DNA of 64,000 nucleotides from Heloderma charlesbogerti (taxonomy: Eukaryota > Chordata > Lepidosauria > Squamata > Helodermatidae): the NCBI GenBank assembly GCA_026122225.1, contig JANEZZ010000307.1, positions 1,054,001 to 1,118,000 of the forward strand, given 5' to 3'. Positions 1 through 10,562 of the stretch are shown here, piece by piece. The notes under the pieces were generated by a model. It searched no databases. It was not told where the DNA came from and saw only the letters and a program-made list of their open reading frames with translations. Within the stretch, counting starts at the first letter, position 1, and each line of letters begins with the position of its first letter. A program made the translations under genes and the position numbers.

Positions 1-592
1 TTATAGTTGCAATGTTGCTCAAACATATGCACTGTGATTGGGAGTGTGGAATCAGAGGCTTTAATCCATGCAAACTGCTGTGCCAAGAGCCCTTTTAAAA
101 AGCTAAAATCTGACCAACCAGCTATTTTGGCTGAATAAACTGGATTGCTCTAACAGGTGGGAGCAGCTATTCTTAATTAATGAACTTAGAGCAGAAGAGC
201 ACAGTATCCCTGCTCAGCCATGAAGTGTATTGGGTGACCCTGGTCTCTCTGGCTAACCTACTACACAAGTTTGTTATAAGGATAAGAGCTGAGTGAGAGG
301 AGATAGTATATGATGTCCTAAGTTCTAATGATATTAGCTCTTTATGTGACTAACAAATCTATCCATATAATTAAGCAGGTAAAACAAAGGGTCAAATGGG
401 ACTTCATAGCCTAGTATTTTTTACAATTATCTTATTAATTATCCTCCAGCATTTCTTTGCCAGTGGACATTCCCATCATATATGATGAAGGTTTCCTGTT
501 TGTCTTTGACATTTCCAACAATTAGCTAAGTGTTTCTTATTCATTTTATTTATAATACCTGGAGTTATATACCACTTTGTCACACTTTATAC
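1..592. other. Unassigned AT-rich DNA
   Basis: I see no gene, RNA or repeat that I can name here. Stop codons are frequent in all frames and the base composition is AT-rich, as expected for vertebrate intergenic or intronic DNA. Confidence 0.5.
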
Positions 593-730
593 CAGGGGTG
601 GGTAACTTGTGGCCCTCCAGATGTTTTGACCTACAACTCCCATCACCCCTAGCTGGCATAGCCCATGGTGAGGAATCATGGGAGTTGTAGGACAAAACAT
701 TTAAAGGGCCACAAGTTGCCCAACCTCGCA
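593..730 (+). mobile_element. hAT-like palindromic MITE (CAGGGGTGGG end)
   Basis: The stretch starts CAGGGGTGGGTAACTTG and is followed by a CCCTCCAGATGTTTTG block. A near reverse complement of that block returns at about 685-725, around a CTACAACTCCCAT / ATGGGAGTTGTAG pair. A CAGGGGTGG start and an inverted-repeat body are typical of short non-autonomous hAT elements in reptiles. The right end has decayed and I see no clear 8-bp duplication, so the boundaries are approximate. Confidence 0.6.
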
Positions 731-2222
731 TCATCATAATCATGACTGACATATTCAAATATATGACCTTTATACTACAGATTTTCCCATCTCTCCAGAG
801 GAATATTTTTGGCAATACTTTGAGTCCATTTAATCATATATCCCTGGTTCTGTTTTGCATTTTAAAAGCAATTGATAAAATTTAGATAAATATCTTTATC
901 TTTCCTTATTAGTTTTTCAAAATCTGTCATATCCCATAACAGTTGATTAACTGTAACTAAACTGTTTTGTAAGAAAGTATTCAAACCATGGAGGAGAGAT
1001 ACCATTTAATTTTCTCTTTCTCTCTGCATAAGATTATATCTAAAAAAAGTTAATTTCCAAGTTTTAAAATTTAGATTTACTCCAGCTTCCAGTCCTTCTG
1101 TCGTCAATCTTGATAGTGACAGGCTCGCCAAATTTCTATAAACGTCACATATTCTTAATTTGAAATCAATTCTTTTTTGTATCAGCTAAGCATTTTGGAT
1201 TGTACCTACTCTCTCTTAACACCATTAGAATAGATGAGAAATTGTTCTACATTTAGACTTAAACAGTTTTCAAAACTAATACTAGCAAAGGAAACTTGTT
1301 GAACGCCACCCCCCCCAACCTCTTTAATCTCCAAAACAGATTAGAATCTCTCATGTTCGCAAAGTTTGGAACCTGACTTACCACCCATCCTGAAACTTGA
1401 TTTCTTTTATATATAAACACACACTCAACTGTGGAATCTACCACGCTGGCATACTTACACATTAATATCATTACCTTAAAAATGCAAGTAAGATACTAGT
1501 ATCTACTCTTCTCTTATTTTACTATTCAGCCTAAAGGATAGGCCACCTCAGTGCTCTTCCAACTTCTTTTGAGTATGAACATTTGGCTTTTAAATCTGAG
1601 ACATGAAACCACCAGAGCCACAAGCAAGATTTCACGGTTGCGCCACTGATACTGGTTTTTGCACCAGTGAATGGTTAAGTGCTTGACATGCCCTAATGTA
1701 AGCCAGGAAATAATTAGATGCTGGAATTATCATCCTGACAAGTTTCCCATCAAACTAGCTCATCTTCCCAAGGTTCTCATCTGACGCAATCATTTTATGT
1801 ACTGTCACTGTGAAACCTGCTGGACTAGAATTCTTCACTTGAAGATCATATTTAAGGAGGAGAAGGACTAATGGCTATCTCACACATTACATCTGTGATG
1901 TGCACACCAGACTGACATCGCGTTGAGAACGGCAGGGAGCCAACAGAGACAGAAGAAGACACCCCTAGTGCAAAGCAGGCCAATCGGAGACAGGCAGGTG
2001 ATGTAGCGGCAGCATGAAGGATGGCGGGATACGGTTTCCACCACAAAGGAAGGTAGGATACCTGTCCGTCTGGGTTCAAGGACTACAGAAGGAGGAAGAG
2101 TGGTGGTGGGGGAATAAACTACTCTGTGTAGCCTTTTTGTCTGATCATGTGACGGGGCACAGTAGGCCATGTTCAAAGTAAACTACTGTGCATAGCTTAT
2201 AAGCCATCATGGGGTAACGTGA
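731..2222. other. Unassigned intergenic DNA
   Basis: AT-rich to about 1850, then more mixed. I recognise no exon, RNA gene or named repeat. The open frames at 1850-2180 overlap on both strands without protein motifs, so I do not call them genes. Confidence 0.45.
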
Positions 2223-2230
2223 TGTGTGAA
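2223..2230. repeat. 8-bp target-site duplication, left copy
   Basis: TGTGTGAA directly precedes the foldback element at 2231 and recurs at 2762-2769 directly after it. An exact 8-bp duplication is the signature of hAT integration. Confidence 0.75.
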
Positions 2231-2761
2231 CAGAGACGGCGGAGAATTCCGCCACAGATCCCCGGAGTCCGTGGCAGAACGGACCACTCCCCTCTGCCAC
2301 CCTGTGAAATTCTCCCCAGACGGACCCTACCTGCCGCTGGCCGGTCCAGCCGCTGCTCCGGTCTGTGGCCGCAAATGGTGTCCGGCGTAGCGGACGCCAT
2401 TTGTGTCCCTGCTTTAGCCACGATAGGCTACGTAAAGATTTACGTAGCCTATCACAGCGAAGAGCAGGGACGCAAATGGCATCCGCTACGCCATTTGCAT
2501 CGCTACTCTTTTTGTGATAAGCTACGTAAATCTTTACGTAGCCTATTGCGGCTAAAGCAGGGACGCAAATGGCATCCCCTACGCCGGATACCATTTGCGG
2601 CCGCAGACTGGCAGTGGACAGAAGTCCGGCTGCGGACGGCGGCTCCAAGGACTCCCCATGGAGTGGAGCTGGCCGGGGAGGATTCCAGGGGGAAGGACAG
2701 ATCCCCCCCCCCACCGCGGACACTCCGGATCGGAAAGATAAGTTGATTTCGTACACCCCTA
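2231..2761. mobile_element. GC-rich foldback hAT-like element, copy 1
   Basis: A 531-bp GC-rich element starting CAGAGACGGCGGAGAATT and ending GTACACCCCTA. It is flanked by exact TGTGTGAA duplications. The interior is a series of hairpins built on GATAGGCTACGTAAA and its complement (about 2422-2455 and 2518-2550), set between inverted copies of a GCAAATGG block and an AGCAGGGACGCAAATGG block. The ends align with those of the copies at 47295-47954 and 59951-60859. It encodes nothing recognisable. The open frames across it are by-products of high GC and palindromy. Its movement must have depended on a transposase supplied in trans. Confidence 0.75.
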
Positions 2762-2769
2762 TGTGTGAA
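2762..2769. repeat. 8-bp target-site duplication, right copy
   Basis: TGTGTGAA, identical to 2223-2230, directly after the right end of the foldback element. Confidence 0.75.
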
Positions 2770-3253
2770 CAGACCCCATGTGCGGCCTTCCAGTCACACA
2801 CAGTCTACCGCTGCTCCCTGAAGTTTAAGAAAATGAATAACTGGATTTTTTTTAATGATTGAGCTAAGAATTCCAAATAGTCCCTTTAGGTGGCTGGCCC
2901 TTAAGAACTTGATTTTGGCCCTAGGTATTTGAAATCTTTTTCGATTATCATTCTGTGGGCTAGACCAATAGGAGATGGTCCCACACAGCAGACTGCCAAG
3001 TAAAACTAACACAGCCTGCAGACTACCCCACCGCCAGCTGAATGTGTGTCACCTCTGCTGTTTCCAGTGTCTGCAGTTGACCCAGGCTCATTTAGATCTT
3101 GGCTGACCTGCACCTGACCCTGGGCTTGCTGCAATCATTAGAAACAATGAAGGGACAAAATGTGGCTTCTGAGTGTTCAGCAGGCTAGGCTGTCCCCTGG
3201 ATCAGTTTCACTGGAGCATGGTATTAGAAAGCACCTTGAGGAAGAGACAGTTT
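2770..3253. other. Unassigned DNA
   Basis: No gene or repeat recognised. Confidence 0.4.
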
Positions 3254-3398
3254 AAAGTAGCCTTCCCCAACCTGGTGCCCTCCATACATGTGGGACTACA
3301 ACTCCCAGCATGCCCCCCAGCCAGCCACACTGCATGGTGCATGCTGGGAATTGTAATCCTATACATATGGAGGGCACCAGGTTGGGGAAGGCTACTTT
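3254..3398. mobile_element. Palindromic MITE (GTAGCCTTCCCCAACC family)
   Basis: A 145-bp inverted repeat. The left arm starts AAAGTAGCCTTCCCCAACC and includes GGTGCCCTCC. The right arm ends with the reverse complement. The centre carries ACTACAACTCCCAGCATGC and its near complement. Arms of about 37 bp are nearly perfect, so the copy is fairly young. A related, more diverged copy lies at 17526-17657. The family resembles abundant reptilian non-autonomous hAT elements, but I see no 8-bp duplication here. Confidence 0.65.
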
Positions 3399-3734
3399 AG
3401 AGCATGATCCTATTGATTGCACCCTCTATGATCAGAAGCCCCCAAACTGAGAGGCTTCCAATTATCTAATGCAGGGTGGGAGGAACGGAGGAGGCTATCT
3501 TCACCTCTCTGTCATCCCATCCTGCATATTTCGCTACACAGCCTTTTTAGCCTGTCTAACAATGGTGCTTCAGAGAAGAAGGGAAGAGGGCTGGCAGAGG
3601 CTCAGGATAGCTGGCCTCTCTGGTCTCCTCCTCTCCCTGCCCACTAGAACGCCCCCTTTTCCCCCTCTCCAAGATTGATTTTCTGACCTCTGAGGCAGCT
3701 GGTGTGGTTCTTTCTGTGTCATTTGGGATGGGAT

Positions 3735-3965
3735 GGGGGACGGGTGGTGGGATTTCCGACTCCCCCTTCCAAGGTCGGACCACTGTCTCCAACCTTGGGG
3801 GGGGGGGGAATCCCCAGTATCCTATGGCCCCTCAGACAATGTTTAGGGGCCATAGGATTGCTCCCTTAAAACTTACTTACTACTTAAAACCGACTTACTA
3901 GGGAGCAAGTCCCACTGCATTCAAAGGTACTTTCTTCTGAATAAACATGGTTAGAACATGCTGAC
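3735..3965. repeat. MITE fragments and G-run
   Basis: Contains CCTATGGCCCCT and, inverted, GGGGCCATAGGATTGCTCCC, the right end of the GCAATCCTA MITE family seen whole at 6241-6660 and 51657-52095. A 12-G run sits at 3797-3808. Then follows a piece of the short AGTCCCACT...AACATGGTTA palindromic repeat (about 3900-3962) common in squamate DNA. Confidence 0.5.
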
Positions 3966-5185
3966 AGGATCAGTTCATTACAGCCACCATGGCTAGCCCA
4001 AGGCGTTTTGGCATCTGTGACAGAACATGCAAATGGCATCCTTCCTGTGGCAACAAAGGGGGGTATTTTTAAAAGAGAAAAATACAAAATAGGCAAAAAT
4101 CCAGTGTTCCTTGTACATTTCTAGTTTTAAACTGTATCACATAATCCCAAATCCTATTTTTGTAAAGACAGCAGTTAAAAATATGCTTCACTGTGCCTCA
4201 CGGAAGAACCCCATGGCCACTTTAAACTTCTCCATATAGTGTCTGTCATTACATTTAATGTTCAGTGGCTCACATTGGGCAATGCTCTCTACACCCTAGA
4301 GACCTTGCTTGATGGACTACGGGGAGGCTCCCCTGCAGTCCACCCCCAGTACATGCAGTGTCTGCCTCATGAATGACTATACACTAGGGGCCAACCATAT
4401 GACGACAGCCTTGACATGATGGCTATAACATGGAAGCGGGCTTTTATGAACAACACAGTATAGCAAAGTAAAAACCTGGATCTGGACCACACGGGATTGT
4501 CTTCTATCCAACCAATGAGTCCTTTTGAGTTTTCTTTTAGATCACAGGTTCCACAGCTGTTTCTAGCTACGTTATTGCTAGGGTTAGCAATAACCTACTG
4601 TTAGCAATAACCTACGTTATTGCTAGGCTGTCTTCACAAGTGATTTAGTGCGAAGTTAGAGCAGTTTGAGTTCCTTGGCGACAGATGATGTCATCATCAA
4701 TCCACTGCCAACCAGGTACTTCCCTCTTGAAAGTCCCATTTTCTGAAACTCCTTTTACTCTGACTTTTTTTTTTTTTTAACTGAAAGCAGCTCCCTGACA
4801 CTTTTACTTCAGTGTGCCATGTCCCCCCCTGCCCCCACATTAAATACTGGGCATGCCTCTGTGACCTGGTAGTAACATAGTCAAGGGGATGTGGACACCC
4901 CATTCCCTCATGTTTCCCCAGCAGAAGTAGTTTTTCCAATTGAGAAATTCCCCAGAAGTGCAGCAGTAACCCCTCACATTACCGCAGTAGTGGGGATATT
5001 CACACACCTTAGCTAGTCTGCTTTTAATCTTTAACATATCCCCACTTCCTGTGCATGTTTACTCAGAAGTAAGAAATAAATCTTGCTCCCTAGAAGTAAA
5101 AGGGTTAAAGGCTAACTTTAGTAACTTGCCCTAAAGCACTCTTTCGCTTCTCCATTGCTCTCTTAAATCGCTATTGCGATGTTGT
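3966..5185. other. Unassigned DNA with a small hairpin
   Basis: No gene found. A short local structure at about 4573-4626 has the TTAGCAATAACCTA unit twice followed by its inversion (AACGTTATTGCTA). A poly-T run lies at about 4766-4777. The rest is unremarkable. Confidence 0.4.
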
Positions 5186-5245
5186 GCTTCTATTCATTCA
5201 TTCATTCCTTTATTTCATTTCTATACCGCCCAATAGCCAAAGCTT
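5186..5245 (-). mobile_element. L2-type LINE 3' tail fragment
   Basis: An (ATTC)n-like tract followed by TTTCTATACCGCCCAATAGCC. The same motif class, in the same orientation, begins the 3' end of the larger L2 copy at about 48838. Only the terminal tail is present. Confidence 0.45.
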
Positions 5246-5763
5246 CTTTTCTGTAATTTCCCTGATGTAAAGTCGTTTCTCTGTTGTTATGTAAAGGCTC
5301 TTCTTCACTTTATCACAGTAACGATCTTTCGGGTTTATGGGAGCTTCTCATTGCTAGCAAGGAGAAGGAGAAAGGGGGGATTGGAAGTAATAGGCAAAAG
5401 TGTACACATGGGGGAAAATGGGGTGGGAGCAATAACTCCACAGCAGATTGCTGGAATGGGGCAAAATTGGGGTGGGGGAAAGCTCTCAGGGGGAGTGTTC
5501 AGAAGCTGCACTGGAGAACTGCAGATTTTGGCTTTTTCAGGGAAATCTGCACACATGGGGAAAATTAGTTCCTCTCCATTCATAATAATGTAGTAGCAGG
5601 GAGGAGCCTGGACAGGGGCAGGAAACAAGCCTCACTCATTGGCTGAGCAGTCCCTGCCAGTTTGATGATGTTCAGTACTACTCACCCCACCCCACCTGGA
5701 AGTAGGTCCCTTGCAAGGGCTGTGTAACCCCTGAAAACCAGATTTTAAAGGTATGCTACACCC
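5246..5763. other. Unassigned DNA
   Basis: Open frames overlap on both strands across 5284-5628 without any protein motif. Nothing supports a gene. Confidence 0.4.
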
Positions 5764-5866
5764 GGCTTATTTTGCCTCATGTGTCCCTGAGGGACCACAG
5801 TCAATTCCATGAAAATCCATGTAATACTCCAATGCACTTCTCATTCCGTTGTCATGAAGATCCCCC
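5764..5866 (+). repeat. Dispersed repeat shared with 19868-19953
   Basis: The run GTCCCTGAGGGACCA...AGTCAATTCCATGAAAATCC...AATACTCCAATGC...CTTCTCAT...GAAGATCCCC recurs at 19868-19953 with about 10% differences. I cannot place it in a named family. Confidence 0.6.
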
Positions 5867-6240
5867 CTAGGATAACATTACTGTGAAACATTCCTATCTT
5901 TCACAAAATGCCTCAAGGTTTAAGAACAAGCCAGTACTCCCAGAATATTGTCATGCCATTGTACTAATAACCCAAGTTGTTTCTGTTGAATCAAGTCTGT
6001 ATTATGACAATGGCAGAGCTACCTCAAAATTACTGAGTAATCTCAGCTCCATGGTAAGTGGATGAGACTTTACGCAGTTCTGTAACATGACATTAGTAAA
6101 AATACAAAGCGAGTTTTATGTCTTCAGTGAAGCTGCCTGTTGAAATAATCTTAGATTTTTGTTTACTACCAGTCTCATTCATAAGCAAAGCCATTGCCAG
6201 TTAACACCCATGACTGAAAAGCAGTAGTTTTGCTCACTTA
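5867..6240. other. Unassigned DNA
   Basis: No gene or named repeat recognised. Confidence 0.4.
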
Positions 6241-6656
6241 GGGTGCAATCCTATGGGGATAAGCGGCTGCCTCCAAACTTGGAGGCGACCGCCTATCCAA
6301 TGCAGGGCAGGAGAAGCACGGAGGGGATTGTTCCCTCCGCACTTCTCCTGCCCTGGATTTGCGGCTAGACAGCTGATTTTGGCGGAGTGGGGGAGGAGGA
6401 TGCCAGACGACACATTCGATGCGTTATTCCGGCATTTCCGCCTTCCCCACCCTGGAATGCCCCGTTTTGGCCGCCCCGTGCACCTCTTTGGAGCGCAGTG
6501 CTGTTCCACACTGCCTTCAAGGTAGCGCAGAAGGGGAATGAAGGCTGGTTCTCTGGGAACCGACCTCGAAACACAGACTCCGAGGTCGGTACCCGGAAAA
6601 CCAGATATCCTACGGCCTTCTAGCCACTAACCAGCAGCCACAGGATTGCTCCCTAA
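6241..6656. mobile_element. GC-rich MITE, GCAATCCTA family, copy 1
   Basis: Left end GGGTGCAATCCTAT, right end ACAGGATTGCTCCCTA. Internal inverted repeats are GGAGAAGCACGGAGG against CCTCCGCACTTCTCC and ACCGACCTCG against CGAGGTCGGT. It is much richer in GC than its surroundings. It is homologous, block by block, to 51657-52095 and, inverted, to 36196-36516. The six-frame open frames here have no motifs and are composition artefacts. Confidence 0.65.
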
Positions 6657-7000
6657 AGGAGCTGCTGGTACTTGGCAAATTTAAACTCAACTGTACACAT
6701 TGTTCTTCTAGTGATAAGCATAAAAGCACTGTGTTCCCAATTACTTAACTGCCATAAAGCACTAGGAACTACTTTCTGACTTCCTGGAAAATTCAAAATT
6801 AGTTTGGAAAAGGGGGAGAAGAGAAGGAAGAAAAAAATACAACTAGCTGAGATCATATTATCTTTGCTTTTGCTATGTACTGTATGACACACGTTTTGAA
6901 AAGTAGCATTGTCAGCTTCTGCCTTTGGCCAGAAAAGCAGGCCCAGAAAAGTTTGCTAGATTGCAGCCTCCCCAACACCGTATGCCAGTGAAAGTTTACT
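6657..7000. other. Unassigned DNA
   Basis: No feature recognised. Confidence 0.4.
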
Positions 7001-7379
7001 GAAAGCTAACGCGCAGCTTTCATAATAGCCTTCCCTCGCAGGAGAAATTCTTCAGAGGCGACATTTACTAAGTTAAGTTGGGAAAGTGCGTGTGTGTGTG
7101 TGGGGGGGAGTTTGGAGGTGCCCCAGAACAGTCATCCCGATGGGTTGAAAAACTTCTCCCCTCTTCCCCCTCCCAACAAGCCAATAACAAAGCACGTTTG
7201 GAAAGAAACTCCAAGCAGGACAAGAAACATGAAATTCATACCCTCCTCTGTTTCCCCTATGCTTGCTACCATTCACTCTAATTATTGGCCATTTTGGAGA
7301 AAGGAGGGAGGGGGATTACCTGAACATAAAACAAGATTTGTCGTTGCTGCACAGCTCAAGATTGGCCAACAACATGCGG

Positions 7380-7960
7380 TGGACACTCCTCGACGTGCAG
7401 TGCAATGCAACCCCCACCTCGCTCCCCCACCCCGACACACACACACCCAGCCAACTCAGTGCTCCACGCGCAATTAAGCAGGAAATGATAAGTACCTCGC
7501 CCCGTACTTACTTTGCAAGCTATGCCGCCCCCGGCCAAGGGAGATGCGTTATGCTTCGGAACCACCAGCTGAAACTCCAAAGGGTTCCGGGACCGAAGTT
7601 AAAGAAGAAAGAAGATCCAAAAGGAGGCGAGCCCTCCCAGGTACTCGCAGCACATTAGCCTGACAACATGTTGTATTAGTCATTCATATAGGGAGGGTGG
7701 AGAAAAAGTAGCGCCGCGGCGCATTCTGGGAGCTGTAGTTCATCCTAGCTTCCTGCTCTTGCCGCTCAAACGGCAAAGGGCGGGGAGAAGAGTGGCCTAC
7801 TACAGCTCCCAAGGTGCGCAGCAAAGCGCATGTGCTGTGAGAGCGGCTTGCCTTTATCTGCAAGAGAAGGGATGTTTTGGTGTGAATTTTATGTTCCGCA
7901 CGCACGCATGTTGCGGCTCCGGGTCGAGGGGGTTGTTTATGCTTGATGTGATAAGTGTGA
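7380..7960. promoter_or_regulatory. Candidate CpG-rich bidirectional promoter
   Basis: CpG dinucleotides are far denser here than in the flanks. Two ZNF143/Staf-like sites face each other: GCATTCTGGGAGCTGTAGTT at 7721-7740, the complement of the classical ACTACA..TCCCAGAATGC motif, and CTACTACAGCTCCCAA at about 7797-7812. A GC box, GGGCGGGG, lies between them at 7778-7785. This arrangement is known from housekeeping and divergent promoters. On the minus strand a consensus splice donor, GCAAA|GTAAGT, ends a possible first exon at about 7512. No protein can be assigned to either direction, and similar TCCCAG motifs also occur inside MITEs, so this is a candidate only. Confidence 0.45.
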
Positions 7961-8289
7961 AGTGAAACTGCGGTCAGGGGATTGCAAAAGTGCGTCCAAT
8001 CCATGCGCTCCTGCATTTGGCTCTAGTGCAAAGTCTCCCAGATCTGCCACAACTGTGTTACCTGTTACAAGCCAGATCCCTTGGATCCTATTAAGTCTGG
8101 TGGAGTTTCCTCTTGAGCAAGTGCATAGGATTGTAGCTTTGGATCAGGAGGCGTCATGATGACAAAGAGGGAAAGTAGAAAATAGCTGTAGGCCTATACG
8201 CGTTCCCATTGAACTCAGTCTTCTGAGCCATTTTGGGCATGGTTCATGGAAAAGTGGGATATAAAGTTCTGTAATAAATAAAATGCGTA

Positions 8290-8460
8290 GGATTGTGCTA
8301 TAAGACTGCAGTCCTATGCCTATGTACATATGAGTATGGCCCAATGAGAGTTGCTTCCAGTGAAATGTGCATAGGATCGCACTGCATGATTCCAACCTGA
8401 TAAACATTAGGTACACGGATGGCCCACTGACTTCATGCATAGGATTGAGCTCTGCAAATT
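8290..8460. mobile_element. Degenerate GCAATCCTATGC-type MITEs
   Basis: GCAGTCCTATGCC...GTGCATAGGATCGCAC and a further GCATAGGATTGAGC form two overlapping inverted pairs typical of the short palindromic repeats seen at 16022-16083 and 35942-36193. Confidence 0.45.
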
Positions 8461-9629
8461 CAGTCATGCTATTTTCATGACTGAGACGTTCATGGGAGTC
8501 ACAAACTGAAATCCTTGGATTATCCCATGCTGAAAACTCACTGCAGCCCAAGCCTTTAGAAATCTGTTTCTCCTTTGTCACACATACAAGTAACTTGCAG
8601 AAAGCACAGGAGCAGAGACAAGGTTTGTGGAACTGTGCAAAATATGACAGCATACCTGTGCCTATAGTTTTTGTAGCTTGCATAACAAAGAAAGGAGCAG
8701 AGAGCCGAAAGTGTGGCTGTGTGGTTTAGATATGGGGCATTCACTCTGATGTGTCAAGTAAATTTGTAAGCTCAGAAATCCAGGCTTTCTTTATAGTGTG
8801 GCCTGTACATTGTAGAATTTTTTCTCACTTCCTTCTAGTATCACATATAAAAATATCTTGCAAACACAGCTGCTTATGCTTTTGATACCTTGCACTACCA
8901 TTTGATGTATTCAAAATGAAAGACCATAGGCCAACATTTAAGCTAGCTGTGATGAATATACATCCCACTTGTTTGTTCTGTGTTTCCCAACAGACTGTCT
9001 GCTGGTTGAATAGTTAATGTTTTACTCACAAAATGTGTGTGTGCGCGTGCGCAGGGGAGATGAATCAATGCAGTAAAATCTTATTAATCACAAGCTTCAT
9101 CAGTAGAGTCCTTAAGTGCAAAATCTTAGATCATACAGAAACAATAATTAAATGCTCTTTTTCTTGGCTAGGAAAACCTTTTCCAGGCTGACATAAAAGA
9201 GTTATAACCATATGCTCCACAGTGTTTGAGGGCACGCTTCCTCCCACATGACAACTCCTCCATGAGTTGAGATCAGGAAGTGAGGCTGTCGCCTGCTGGT
9301 TTTACCACCATTAAAAGTGACACTACACTGTTTGTAGAACTCTTTCCTGGGGGAAACCTGCGAGGTCTATTCCATTGTCCTTTTTAGGAGGTAATAACAA
9401 TTTTTCTTTTCTGTTTTGGTCAGGCCTTTTTGTTATAACCTATTGGGTTGTAAACTAACATTATCTCCTAGTCTTAAATTTATTTTATTTGATTGTTTTC
9501 ATTTTGCATTGAATTTTATTGTTTTTAATGTTTTATTAGCTACTTTAAGGACCTCTAGGCATGTAACTCCATTCTTATTCTATCTGCAATGCTTGCCTGT
9601 TTTCCCTGCCCCATGCTTAGTGTAAGGAC
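8461..9629. other. Unassigned DNA
   Basis: No coding or RNA feature recognised. A short GTGTGTGCGCGTGCGC tract is at about 9038-9053. Confidence 0.4.
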
Positions 9630-9905
9630 TCCTTCACATGGAGCTTTTATCCTGATATTGAGATTGCTCACTCATGGAAGTTTGCGGGTCCTTTTCATAA
9701 TGTTGTTAACCTCCAGGGCACATCCAGAGGTATTTCCTGGTTTTTCTGTCTCAAATAGATCCAGAACTAATGAACCATTTTTTAAACTCAGAATGTAATT
9801 TGATTAAAACAGCCACTAGATGGCGCTGTTTCATTGAGGTCTATGGAACATTGAAAATTAAAAGCTTCCCCTCTCAGCAATCACGTGGTCGCTGTCTGGT
9901 GTTGA
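9630..9905 (+). mobile_element. MITE family C with CTCF-like core, copy 1
   Basis: Shares, in order, TTTTATCCTGATATTGAGATTG, TCATGGAAGTTTG, ACCTCCAGGGCA and AGCCACTAGATGGCGCTGTT with the copies at 12660-12970, 17225-17515 and 23285-23604, which are in either orientation. It has no coding capacity. The element carries CCACTAGATGGCGCTG at 9813-9828, a very good match to the CTCF core recognition sequence. Confidence 0.6.
9813..9828 (+). promoter_or_regulatory. CTCF-like motif inside a MITE
   Basis: CCACTAGATGGCGCTG fits the vertebrate CTCF core (CCASYAGRKGGC with a GCTG-like end). The match is seen directly. Binding is inference. Confidence 0.5.
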
Positions 9906-10018
9906 TCTGTAAAGCCTTACATGGCTTAGGTTACTTCAGAATCTGCCTGCTTCCATAGAATTGTGTCAGGGCCTTCAGGATTGGCTATGAAGGCTTTGCT
10001 TTCTCTATCTGTTTATGA

Positions 10019-10347
10019 CAGGGATGAGGAATCCCCTGCAGCCTGAGAGCTGAATTCAATTTCTGAGAAGCTCTTAGGGGGAACATCTAGTGATGGGTGG
10101 GGCTAAAAATACCAGCATATTTTAGTTTAAGGCTTGTACTTCCAGTAACGAAGCCTTAGGAGAGGCATTTCAACCTTTAAAATGGGGAGGGGGGACGTGC
10201 AAAAGGTGGAAAACCACCAAATGATCAGTGGTTGGGAGAAAGGTGGTAGGGGAGGGCAGGGGAAAGGGGCATGGCCTTCTGGGGTTCCTAGATTGGGACT
10301 CCAGGAAGGCCAAATTTGGCCCCCTGGCCTGAGGTTCCCCATCCTTG
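10019..10347. mobile_element. hAT-type MITE
   Basis: Starts CAGGGATGAGGAA and ends GGTTCCCCATCCTTG, which are imperfect inverted termini of hAT type. The flanks are GTTTATGA (10011-10018) and ATTTATGA (10348-10355), an 8-bp duplication with one mismatch. The interior has no coding capacity. Confidence 0.65.
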
Positions 10348-10349
10348 AT

Positions 10350-10562
10350 TTATGAGATTAGGTTGGCTGGTATGACAAGGACCATAGGGAAGTGGTAGAT
10401 CATATTCTTTGCATGCAGAAATTCCCAGATTAAATCCTTGGCACTGAAGGCTGGGAAAGACCACTATCTGAAATCCTGAAGAGTCACTGCTAGTCAGTAT
10501 AAGACAATACTGAGCTAGATGGACCAATGGTCTGTGTCGGTATAAGGCAGCTTCCCATATGC
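10350..10562 (+). mobile_element. tRNA-derived SINE, degenerate
   Basis: Ends with CTGAGCTAGATGGACCAATGG...GGCAGCTTCCC, the same 3' module as the better preserved SINE at 45541-45738. The body shares TTTGCATGCAG and the position of the B box, although both promoter boxes are worn. It is an older insertion of the same family. Confidence 0.6.

Noticed and set aside
2145..2862. Long open frames on both strands (up to 218 codons)
   Set aside because: They lie across a GC-rich palindromic transposon with an exact TSD. The frames mirror each other and have no protein motif.
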